Shown here one piece after another: positions 57,099-64,000 of a stretch of DNA of 64,000 nt. Position 1 is the first letter of the stretch, and every line of letters starts with the position of its first letter. A program made the position numbers and the translations under genes. The notes beneath the pieces are model-generated. The model was not told the DNA's origin. It did not search any database and saw only the letters and a list, made by a program, of their open reading frames with translations. The DNA is from Burkholderia lata (GTDB lineage: Bacteria > Pseudomonadota > Gammaproteobacteria > Burkholderiales > Burkholderiaceae): NCBI RefSeq assembly GCF_000012945.1, contig NC_007511.1, positions 2,480,001 to 2,544,000 of the forward strand, in the 5' to 3' direction.

Positions 57099-58205
57099 AT
57101 GTCCAATCTGAGCGATGCGCTTCAGTTGAAGTCGGCTCACAGCCAGCTTCCAGTCACTGCATACTTCGATGAGGCGCTGCTCCAGCGCGAGATCGAAACC
57201 CTCTTCAAGAAAGGACCTCGTTACGTCGGGCACGAGTTGATGGTGCCCGAGGCGGGGGATTATTTTGCGCTGCCGTCCGAGAAGGAAGGCCGCGTGCTGG
57301 TCCGCAACCAGGCGAACCAGATCGAACTGCTGTCGAACGTCTGCCGCCACCGGCAGGCGATCATGCTCAACGGGCGCGGCCACACGCAGAACATCGTGTG
57401 CCCGCTGCACCGCTGGACGTACGATCTGGAAGGCGAGTTGCTCGGCGCGCCGCACTTCCCCGACAAGCCGTGCCTGAACCTCGGCAAGAGCCCGCTGCAG
57501 AACTGGCAGGGGCTGCTGTTCGAGGCCGAAGGCCGGAATGTCGCGCGCGACCTCGCCAACCTCGGCACGAAGCATCACTTCGACTTCTCCGAGTACCACT
57601 TCGATCACGTCGAAGTGCACGAGTGCGACTACAACTGGAAGACGTTCATCGAGGTCTACCTCGAGGATTACCACGTCGTCCCGTTCCATCCGGGCCTCGG
57701 CAGCTTCGTGTCGTGCGACGACCTCAAGTGGGAGTTCGGCGACTGGTACAGCGTGCAGACGGTCGGCGTGCACAACGCCCTCGCGAAACCGGGCAGCGCG
57801 ACTTACCAGAAATGGCACGAGCAGGTGCTGAAGTTCCGCAACGGCGTGCCGCCGGAGTTCGGCGCGATCTGGATGGTCTACTACCCGGGTCTGATGATCG
57901 AGTGGTATCCGCACGTGCTCGTCGTGTCGTGGCTGATTCCGCAAGGCCCGCAGAAGACGACCAACATCGTCGAGTTCTATTACCCCGAGGAAATCGCGCT
58001 GTTCGAACGCGAATTCGTCGAGGCGGAACGCGCCGCCTATATGGAAACGGCCGTCGAGGACGACGAGATCGCGATGCGAATGGACGCAGGCCGCCGTGCG
58101 CTGATGGCACGCGGCGAATCGCAGGTCGGCCCGTACCAGAGCCCGATGGAAGACGGCATGCAGCACTTCCACGAGTTCCTGCGCCGCCACCTCGGCGACA
58201 TCTGA
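57099..58205 (+). CDS. Rieske non-haem iron oxygenase, alpha-subunit type
   Basis: The 368-residue protein has a Rieske [2Fe-2S] domain with C82-x-H84 (CRHRQ) and C101-x2-H104 (CPLHRW). A catalytic domain follows with the iron histidines H192 and H197 in EDYHVVPFHPGL. It lacks a transmembrane segment. Ring-hydroxylating oxygenases need a reductase and often a beta subunit, and none is adjacent. Conservation beside isoprenoid genes hints at a lipid or terpenoid-like substrate, but none can be named. GGGAGTGGGA lies before the ATG at 57099. Confidence 0.92.
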   Translation: MSNLSDALQLKSAHSQLPVTAYFDEALLQREIETLFKKGPRYVGHELMVPEAGDYFALPSEKEGRVLVRNQANQIELLSNVCRHRQAIMLNGRGHTQNIVCPLHRWTYDLEGELLGAPHFPDKPCLNLGKSPLQNWQGLLFEAEGRNVARDLANLGTKHHFDFSEYHFDHVEVHECDYNWKTFIEVYLEDYHVVPFHPGLGSFVSCDDLKWEFGDWYSVQTVGVHNALAKPGSATYQKWHEQVLKFRNGVPPEFGAIWMVYYPGLMIEWYPHVLVVSWLIPQGPQKTTNIVEFYYPEEIALFEREFVEAERAAYMETAVEDDEIAMRMDAGRRALMARGESQVGPYQSPMEDGMQHFHEFLRRHLGDI

Positions 58206-58250
58206 CAACCGGTGCGGCGCTTTGACGCTGCATGGCATCCGGCAGACGAA

Positions 58251-58277
58251 AAGACGGGCTTCGGCCCGTCTTTTTTT
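58251..58277 (+). terminator. Intrinsic terminator of the Rieske oxygenase gene
   Basis: GACGGGC (58253-58259), loop TTCG, GCCCGTC (58264-58270), then seven T residues. The UUCG tetraloop makes it very stable. Confidence 0.95.
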
Positions 58278-58322
58278 GTTTAGACTTGGAATGTCAGGCC
58301 ATTCGCACTCCAGGGAGCCGTC

Positions 58323-59192
58323 ATGCCACACACTCACTACACCACGCTCATCTCCGCCGCCAATCTCGCCGAGCGCCTGGCGGCGGCGCCCGGCAGCGTC
58401 GCGCTGTTCGACTGCCGCTTCGATCTCGTCGATCCCGCTGCCGGCGAAGCCGCGTACGCGGCCGGTCATATCCCCGGCGCCCAATACCTCCATCTCGACC
58501 GCGACCTGTCGGGCCGCAAGACGGGCACCAACGGCCGCCACCCGCTGCCGACCCGCGACGCACTCGCCACGCTGCTCGCGAGCCGCGGCCTCAAGCAGGG
58601 CCAACAGGTCGTCGCATACGACGCACAAGGCGGCGCCTATGCGGCGCGCCTGTGGTGGCTGCTGCGCTGGCTGGGCCACGATTCGGTTGCCGTGCTCGAC
58701 GGCGGCCTGCAAGCCTGGGAAGCAGCTGGCCAGCCGCTGGCAACCGACGTATCGCATCCGGCCGCCGGCGATTTCCGCGCGGCTGCGCCGCTCGAATCGA
58801 CGGTCGACGCGGCAGCCGTGCTCGCCAATGTGAACGCACCCACGCGCGTCGTGATCGATGCGCGCGCACCCGATCGCTACCGTGGAGAAAACGAAACGAT
58901 CGATCGTGTGGGCGGCCACATCCCCGGCGCGCGCAACCGCTTCTTCAAGGACAACCTGACCGCCGACGGCCGCTTCAAGACCGGCCATGAACTGCGCGAG
59001 GCGTTTTCCGCCGTGCTGGCGGGCACCGAACCGAATCGCGTGATCCTGCAATGCGGCTCCGGTGTCACCGCATGCCACAACGCGCTTGCACTGGAGGTTG
59101 CGGGCCTGCACGGCGCGTCGCTGTATCCGGGCTCGTGGAGCGAATGGAGCGCCGACCCGTCGCGGCCGATCGCAACCGGCCCGACACCGTAA
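58323..59192 (+). CDS. sseA: Sulfurtransferase with tandem rhodanese domains (SseA-like)
   Basis: The 289-residue cytoplasmic enzyme transfers sulfur from 3-mercaptopyruvate or thiosulfate. Domain one (residues about 10-135, FDCRFDLVDPAAGEAAYAAGHIPGA) is the inactive one. Domain two carries the active loop CGSGVTAC, which fits mercaptopyruvate sulfurtransferase. The ATG at 58323 follows CAGGGAG. It is a single gene between two terminators. Confidence 0.94.
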   Translation: MPHTHYTTLISAANLAERLAAAPGSVALFDCRFDLVDPAAGEAAYAAGHIPGAQYLHLDRDLSGRKTGTNGRHPLPTRDALATLLASRGLKQGQQVVAYDAQGGAYAARLWWLLRWLGHDSVAVLDGGLQAWEAAGQPLATDVSHPAAGDFRAAAPLESTVDAAAVLANVNAPTRVVIDARAPDRYRGENETIDRVGGHIPGARNRFFKDNLTADGRFKTGHELREAFSAVLAGTEPNRVILQCGSGVTACHNALALEVAGLHGASLYPGSWSEWSADPSRPIATGPTP

Positions 59193-59217
59193 GCGCCGTC
59201 GCGGCGCAAGCGCAACG

Positions 59218-59241
59218 AAGCGGCGGCATGTGCCGCCGCTT
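59218..59241. terminator. Hairpin between convergent genes
   Basis: AAGCGGCGGCA (59218-59228) pairs with TGCCGCCGCTT (59231-59241). It lies between sseA and the leftward hydrolase gene, without T runs. Confidence 0.6.
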
Positions 59242-59246
59242 GCCGT

Positions 59247-60122
59247 TTACATCACGCCGTACTTGTGGAGCCACGCGATCGCGCGCGTCCAGCTCTCCTC
59301 CGCGTCGGCCTTCACATAGCTCGGCCGGTAATCGGCGAAGAACGCGTGACCGGCGTCCGGATACACGACGATCTCCGATTCGCGCGCGAGCTTCGAATCG
59401 CTCGCCTGGATCGCCTTGCGCATGTCGGCGAGCGACGCCTGCGTGATATTCGTATCCTTCTCGCCATACAGCCCGAGCACCGGCACCTTCAGCATCGATG
59501 CATGATCGACCGGGTTGAACGGCGTCATCTCGTCGGTCTTGCCTTCGACGAACCCGTACCATGCGACGGCCGCACGCACGTGCGGGTTGTGCTCCGCATA
59601 CAGCCAGCTCTGACGGCCGCCCCAGCAGAACCCGACCACGCCGAGACGCGACAGGTCGCCGCCGTTCTTGCCGGCCCACGCGACGGTCGCGTCGAGATCC
59701 TCGGTCACCTGCCGGTCCGGCACCTTGCTGACGATGTGCTCGACCAGATCCTTGATCGTCGGATACTTCGCCGCGTTGCCCTGCCGCGCGAACAGATCCG
59801 GCGCGATCGCGAGATACCCGAGCTTCGCAAAGCGGCGGCAGACATCGGCGATGTGCGCGTGCACGCCGAAGATCTCGTGGATCACGATGACGACCGGCAG
59901 GTTCGTCTTGTCCTTCGGTTGCGCGCGATACGCAGGCACGCTCGCGTCGCCCGAGCGGATCTCGACGGTGTCGACGTCCAGCCCTTCGCTGTCGGTCGTG
60001 ACCGTCTGCGCCGACACGGGCAGCACGGCCGCCGCGAAGGCACCGCCCAGCGCGGCCTGCATGAACTTGCGGCGCGAGAACGGAACGTGGGGAACCAGGC
60101 TGTCGACTTCGGGTTTCAACAT
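59247..60122 (-). CDS. Dienelactone hydrolase family protein, Tat-exported
   Basis: The 291-residue alpha/beta hydrolase starts with a twin-arginine signal (SRRKFMQAALGGAFAAAVLP), so it should be exported folded. The catalytic Cys lies in GFCWGG, the Asp in LYGEKDTNI, and the His in DAGHAFFADYRPSY. IHEIFGVHAHIADVCRRFA is the family start. True dienelactone hydrolases act in chloroaromatic breakdown, but exported homologues have unknown substrates and no catechol genes are near. GAGGAG precedes the ATG at 60122. Confidence 0.93.
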   Translation of the reverse strand: MLKPEVDSLVPHVPFSRRKFMQAALGGAFAAAVLPVSAQTVTTDSEGLDVDTVEIRSGDASVPAYRAQPKDKTNLPVVIVIHEIFGVHAHIADVCRRFAKLGYLAIAPDLFARQGNAAKYPTIKDLVEHIVSKVPDRQVTEDLDATVAWAGKNGGDLSRLGVVGFCWGGRQSWLYAEHNPHVRAAVAWYGFVEGKTDEMTPFNPVDHASMLKVPVLGLYGEKDTNITQASLADMRKAIQASDSKLARESEIVVYPDAGHAFFADYRPSYVKADAEESWTRAIAWLHKYGVM

Positions 60123-60230
60123 GAATGCACTCCTCGATTGGGCGCCGCCGTCACGATCACGGACACGGCATGACGGGGCATCGCGCCGTCGCGCGGCGCG
60201 GATGTTGCGGCGGTTGGCACCCCGCCGCAA

Positions 60231-60545
60231 ACGGAAACCCGGACAAGATGCCTAATAATCCGTTGTCACGTCAACTGTCGGATATGTAAGACTCGATTAC
60301 GACATGTTGATTCGACACGTCGATCGTCACGCAAAAACCCGCCGGCGGCCCGTCGAATCGCGATGCAACAAACCGCCTGTCGATCGCCGTTGTGCGATCG
60401 GATGCTTGCGAATTGAAACGAAAAGCACGCGATCGATATTGCCCGTCACGCACAGGCACGGCAGCCCGGCTACCCGCAAAGAACAACGGGCGAAGACTGC
60501 GCACGACGTGCGCACTCCCCGCCCGCTTCCCGCGCGAACGCGCAC
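60231..60545. other. Intergenic region, 315 bp
   Basis: No gene-like frame, hairpin with T run or repeat was found. It should hold the hydrolase promoter (AT-richer near 60245-60310) and the end of the leftward ndh transcript. Confidence 0.5.
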
Positions 60546-61880
60546 TCAGTGCAGCTTGACGCGCGGCAGCGTCGTGCGCCGCAGCCAGTGCGCGACGGTG
60601 TCGAGCATCATCCGCGGATAGCCGTGCAGCGCGGCGATGTGCATCCGGTACAGCGACATGTACATGAAGCGTGCGAACAGCCCTTCGATCAGCATGTTGC
60701 CGCCGATCAGCCCGCCCATCAGGTTGCCGACCGCGCTGAAATGGCCGAGCGACACGAGCGAGCCGAGGTCGCGATACGTGAATTCGGGCAGCGGGCGCCC
60801 GTCGAGCCGGCAGCCGATTGCCTTCAGCAGGAAGTTCGCCTGCTGGTGCGCAGCCTGCGCGCGTGGCGGCACGTTGCGCTCGTTGCCGGGCCATGCGCAT
60901 GCCGCACAATCGCCGAGCGCGAACACGTTGTCGTCGGTAAAGGTCTGCAGCGTGCGGCGCACGTCGAGCTGGCCGAGCTTGTTGACCTGGAGGCCATCGA
61001 GATTGGCGAGCACGGACGGCGCCTTGATGCCGGCTGCCCAGACCGTCAGGTCGGCACGCACCGTCTTGCCGCTCGCCGTATGGACGGCACCGGGCGCCAC
61101 CTCGGTCACGCGCTCGGCGAGCATCAGCCGCACGCCGATCTTTTCGAGCAGTTCGGCCGTCGCCGACGACACGCGCTCCGGCAATGCCGGGAGGATCCGC
61201 GGCCCCGATTCGATCAGCACGATGCCGACGTCGTGCCGCGGGTCGAGCTTGTGCAGCCCGTAGGCCGACAACACCTGCGCCGTGTTGCGCAGTTCCGCGG
61301 ACAGCTCGACGCCGGTCGCGCCGCCGCCGACGATCGCGACCTGGATGCGCGGCTCGGCTGCTTCACCCGGCGCAGTCGGCGCCGGCGGCTGATGCTCGGC
61401 GCGCATGCACGCGGCGATCAGCCGCTTGCGGAAGCGCTCGGCCTCGCCAACGGTATCGAGCGCGATCGCGTTTTCCGCCGCGCCCTGCACGCCGAAGAAG
61501 TGAGTCGTGCTGCCGATCGCAATCACGAGCGTGTCATATTCCAGCTCGCGCGCCGGCAACAGCTCCTCGCCGTCGCTGTCGTTGATGGGCGACAGCGTGA
61601 TGCGCTTCGCCGCGCGGTCGAGCCCGGTCAGCCCGCCCTGCTGGAATTCGAAGCCATGCCAGCGCGCCTGCGCCGCATATTCGAGCTCCTGCGTGAACGG
61701 GTCCATGCTGCCGGCCGCGACTTCGTGCAGCAGCGGTTTCCAGATGTGGGTCGGATTGCGGTCGACGAGCGTGACAAGCGCACGCGCGGAACGATTACCG
61801 CGCGCGCCGTAACGGTCGCCGAGCCGCGTCGCCAGTTCCAGGCCGCCCGCGCCTCCGCCTACGATGATGATCCGATGCAT
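60546..61880 (-). CDS. ndh: Type II NADH:quinone oxidoreductase
   Basis: The 444-residue peripheral membrane flavoprotein passes electrons from NADH to quinone without pumping protons. The FAD fold is IIIVGGGAGGLELATRLG, the NADH fold is VAIVGGGATGVELSAEL, and the late FAD motif is NVFALGDCAAC. AAQAAHQQANFL is typical of NDH-2, and the amphipathic C-terminus anchors it. AAGGGGGAA precedes the ATG at 61880. Confidence 0.95.
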   Translation of the reverse strand: MHRIIIVGGGAGGLELATRLGDRYGARGNRSARALVTLVDRNPTHIWKPLLHEVAAGSMDPFTQELEYAAQARWHGFEFQQGGLTGLDRAAKRITLSPINDSDGEELLPARELEYDTLVIAIGSTTHFFGVQGAAENAIALDTVGEAERFRKRLIAACMRAEHQPPAPTAPGEAAEPRIQVAIVGGGATGVELSAELRNTAQVLSAYGLHKLDPRHDVGIVLIESGPRILPALPERVSSATAELLEKIGVRLMLAERVTEVAPGAVHTASGKTVRADLTVWAAGIKAPSVLANLDGLQVNKLGQLDVRRTLQTFTDDNVFALGDCAACAWPGNERNVPPRAQAAHQQANFLLKAIGCRLDGRPLPEFTYRDLGSLVSLGHFSAVGNLMGGLIGGNMLIEGLFARFMYMSLYRMHIAALHGYPRMMLDTVAHWLRRTTLPRVKLH

Positions 61881-62151
61881 CTGTTCCCCCTTTGCGATTC
61901 GAAACTGCTGCCGCCGGACAGTGCGAACGCGATGCATTCGCGCGACCCGGTGGATTAACCGGTTCGGACATCATCGATGTGCAGTTCGAAGCACTTCGAT
62001 GTTTCCAACCCCGGAACGCGGGGCGCGCATGCCCCCGTGTCAATGACATGCATTGTCCGGGAGCTTGCGCGTTGACCACAAGCAAACCATCTCGATATTC
62101 AGCATCCCTGCAACAATATGCCGCAGGAATCGGGAACCGCGCGGCGGTGCG

Positions 62152-64000
62152 TCAGTGTGCCTCTTCCCAGTTCGCACCGGCGCCCACTTCGGCGACCAGC
62201 GGCACCTTCAGCTTCGCCACGCCGCACATCATTTCCGGCAGTTTCTCGCGCACCAGCGACAGTTCGCCGTCGGGTACCTCGAGCACCAGTTCATCGTGCA
62301 CCTGCATGATCATCCGCGACGCCAGCTTGTCGCGCGTGAGCCAGTCGTCCACCGCGATCATCGACAGCTTGATCAGGTCGGCCGCCGTGCCCTGCATCGG
62401 CGCATTGATTGCCGCGCGCTCGGCCGCCTGGCGGCGCGGGCCGTTGCCGCCGTTGATCTCCGGCAGCCACAGGCGGCGACCGAAAACGGTTTCGACGTAG
62501 CCCTTCTCCTTCGCCACCGAGCGCGTGTCTTCCATGTACTGCGCGACGCCCGGATAACGGGCGAAATAGCGGTCGATATAGAGCTTCGCCGCATCGCGCG
62601 TGATGCCGAGGTTCGACGCGAGCCCGAACGCGCTCATCCCGTAGATGAGCCCGAAGTTGATCACCTTCGCAATCCGGCGCTGGTCGGAATTGACCTCCAG
62701 CGGCGTCACGCCGAACACCTCGGCGGCCGTTGCGCGGTGGATATCCTCGCCCTGCGAGAACGCACGCAGCAGCGACGCGTCGCCCGAGATGTGCGCCATG
62801 ATCCGCAGTTCGATCTGCGAATAATCGGCCGACACGATACGGTGGCCCGGCGAGGCGATGAACGCCTCGCGGATCCGCCGGCCCTCGGCCGTGCGCACCG
62901 GAATGTTCTGAAGATTCGGATCGTTCGACGCAAGGCGGCCCGTGACGGCGACGGCCTGCGCGTAGTTCGTGTGCACGCGGCCCGTGGAAGGGTTCACCAT
63001 GCGCGGCAGCTTGTCGGTATAGGTCGACTTCAGCTTCGACAGCCCGCGATGCTCGAGCAGCAGCTTCGGCAGCGGGTAGTCCTCGGCCAGCTTCTGCAGC
63101 ACTTCTTCGTCGGTCGACGGCGCGCCGCTCGGTGTCTTTTTCACGACCGGCAACTGCAGCTTTTCGAAGAAGATCTGCCCGATCTGCTTCGGCGAGCCGA
63201 GATTGAATTCACCGCCCGCCAGTTCGTACGCCTGCGCTTCGAGCTCGATCAGGCGCGTCGCGATTTCGGTGCTCTGCGCCTGCAGGCGAACGTCGTCGAT
63301 CAGCACGCCCGTGCGCTCCATCTTGCGCAGCACGAGCGACACGGGCATCTCGATCTCGCGGTACACGTGCAAGAGGCCCGGTTCGCGCGCAACCTGCGGA
63401 TACAGCGCGTGATGCAGCTGCAGCGTGATGTCCGCATCTTCGGCCGCGTATTCGGCGGCCTGAGTGAGCGCGACTTCGTCGAAACCGATCTGCTTCGCGC
63501 CCTTGCCGGCCACGTCTTCATACTTGATCGTCTTGACGCCCAGATGACGCAGCGCAAGGCTGTCCATGTCGTGCGTGCGATGTGACTCGACGACGTACGA
63601 TTCGAGCAACGTGTCGTGCTCGATGCCGTTCAGCGCGATGTCGTAGTTCGCGAGCACCTGCGCGTCGTACTTCAGGTGCTGGCCGACCTTCTTGCGATCG
63701 GCCGATTCGAGCCACGGCTTCAGGCGCGCGAGCACTTCGTCGAGCGGAAGCTGCTCGGGCATGTCGGGGCCGCGGTGTGCGACCGGCAGGTACGCGGCCT
63801 TGCCCGATTCAACCGAGAACGACAGGCCCACGAGCCGCGCGAGCATCGGGTCGAGCGAGGTCGTCTCGGTGTCGAATGCGGTCAGTGCGGCCGCGTCGAT
63901 CTTCGCGAACCACGCGTCGAATTGCTCCCAGGTCTGGATCGTGTCGTATTCGCGCACGATGTCGGCCGCCACCACCGGCGCCGGCTCGCCTTCCGGCGCA
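62152..64000 (-). CDS. polA: DNA polymerase I, C-terminal part (N-terminus beyond the window)
   Basis: The leftward frame is still open at base 64000, so about 616 C-terminal codons are present. The proofreading domain has active residues (FDTETTSLDPM and YAAEDADITLQL). The polymerase motifs are A (DYSQIELRIMAH), B (RRIAKVINFGLIYGMS) and C (QVHDELVLE), all intact. The 5' nuclease domain should lie just outside the window. It is a core gene and shows no sign of damage. Confidence 0.98.
   Translation of the reverse strand, partial: APEGEPAPVVAADIVREYDTIQTWEQFDAWFAKIDAAALTAFDTETTSLDPMLARLVGLSFSVESGKAAYLPVAHRGPDMPEQLPLDEVLARLKPWLESADRKKVGQHLKYDAQVLANYDIALNGIEHDTLLESYVVESHRTHDMDSLALRHLGVKTIKYEDVAGKGAKQIGFDEVALTQAAEYAAEDADITLQLHHALYPQVAREPGLLHVYREIEMPVSLVLRKMERTGVLIDDVRLQAQSTEIATRLIELEAQAYELAGGEFNLGSPKQIGQIFFEKLQLPVVKKTPSGAPSTDEEVLQKLAEDYPLPKLLLEHRGLSKLKSTYTDKLPRMVNPSTGRVHTNYAQAVAVTGRLASNDPNLQNIPVRTAEGRRIREAFIASPGHRIVSADYSQIELRIMAHISGDASLLRAFSQGEDIHRATAAEVFGVTPLEVNSDQRRIAKVINFGLIYGMSAFGLASNLGITRDAAKLYIDRYFARYPGVAQYMEDTRSVAKEKGYVETVFGRRLWLPEINGGNGPRRQAAERAAINAPMQGTAADLIKLSMIAVDDWLTRDKLASRMIMQVHDELVLEVPDGELSLVREKLPEMMCGVAKLKVPLVAEVGAGANWEEAH

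Overview
The window is GC-rich (well above 60 percent by eye), tightly packed chromosomal DNA of a Burkholderia, most likely of the Burkholderia cepacia complex. The main support is a lipase and steric foldase pair that closely resembles the textbook B. cepacia LipA/LimA. A Burkholderia-type RpoD with a long Ala/Lys extension, an OprC-like copper receptor and several MocR regulators fit this. I see no rRNA, CRISPR array, insertion sequence, prophage or plasmid origin. The housekeeping genes (rpsU-dnaG-rpoD, dxs-ispA, polA, tsaD, gnd) point to the main chromosome. The two ends cut a LysR gene (left) and polA (right).

Layout. 1-8.4 kb: a truncated LysR regulator, a DHA2 MFS pump, and a four-gene polyamine-type ABC importer (ATPase, binding protein, two permeases) read leftward from a promoter region shared with a divergent MocR regulator. 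8.4-15.7 kb: lipase and foldase; a copper-type TonB receptor behind a DUF2946 protein; cytochrome b561; a Pr6Pr-like membrane protein; and a LysM/LytM lipoprotein. 16-23.5 kb: two small proteins, gnd, a sirtuin overlapping a DUF938 methyltransferase, a gene-poor kilobase with an unexplained terminator, an acetyltransferase, an LprI-like protein and a luciferase-like oxidoreductase. 23.8-31.4 kb: an MscS channel and a TetR-controlled EmrA-EmrB-outer membrane factor drug pump. 31.7-35.4 kb: periplasmic catalase with its ankyrin lipoprotein, a VirK-like protein, and an APH(3')-II-like kinase. 36-44.3 kb: a sedolisin peptidase behind an AT-rich leader, a Gln-rich DUF3300 lipoprotein, an FMN-binding protein divergent from a second MocR, and a phospholipase D lipoprotein.

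44.5-64 kb is core genome: tRNA(CAU), the macromolecular synthesis operon rpsU-yqeY-dnaG-rpoD, a BaiN-like flavoprotein, tsaD, folE2, and xseB-ispA-dxs (isoprenoid precursors) with a divergent Rieske oxygenase. A thiosulfate/mercaptopyruvate sulfurtransferase, a Tat-exported dienelactone hydrolase, a type II NADH dehydrogenase and polA follow.

The region is largely ordinary chromosome. The points most worth following are: the unassigned Rieske oxygenase beside the isoprenoid genes, the APH(3')-II-like resistance gene, the sirtuin/methyltransferase translational overlap, two MocR regulators with visible operator-like repeats, an importer permease with a large extra domain, and an orphan terminator that implies an unannotated leftward transcript near 20.3-20.8 kb.
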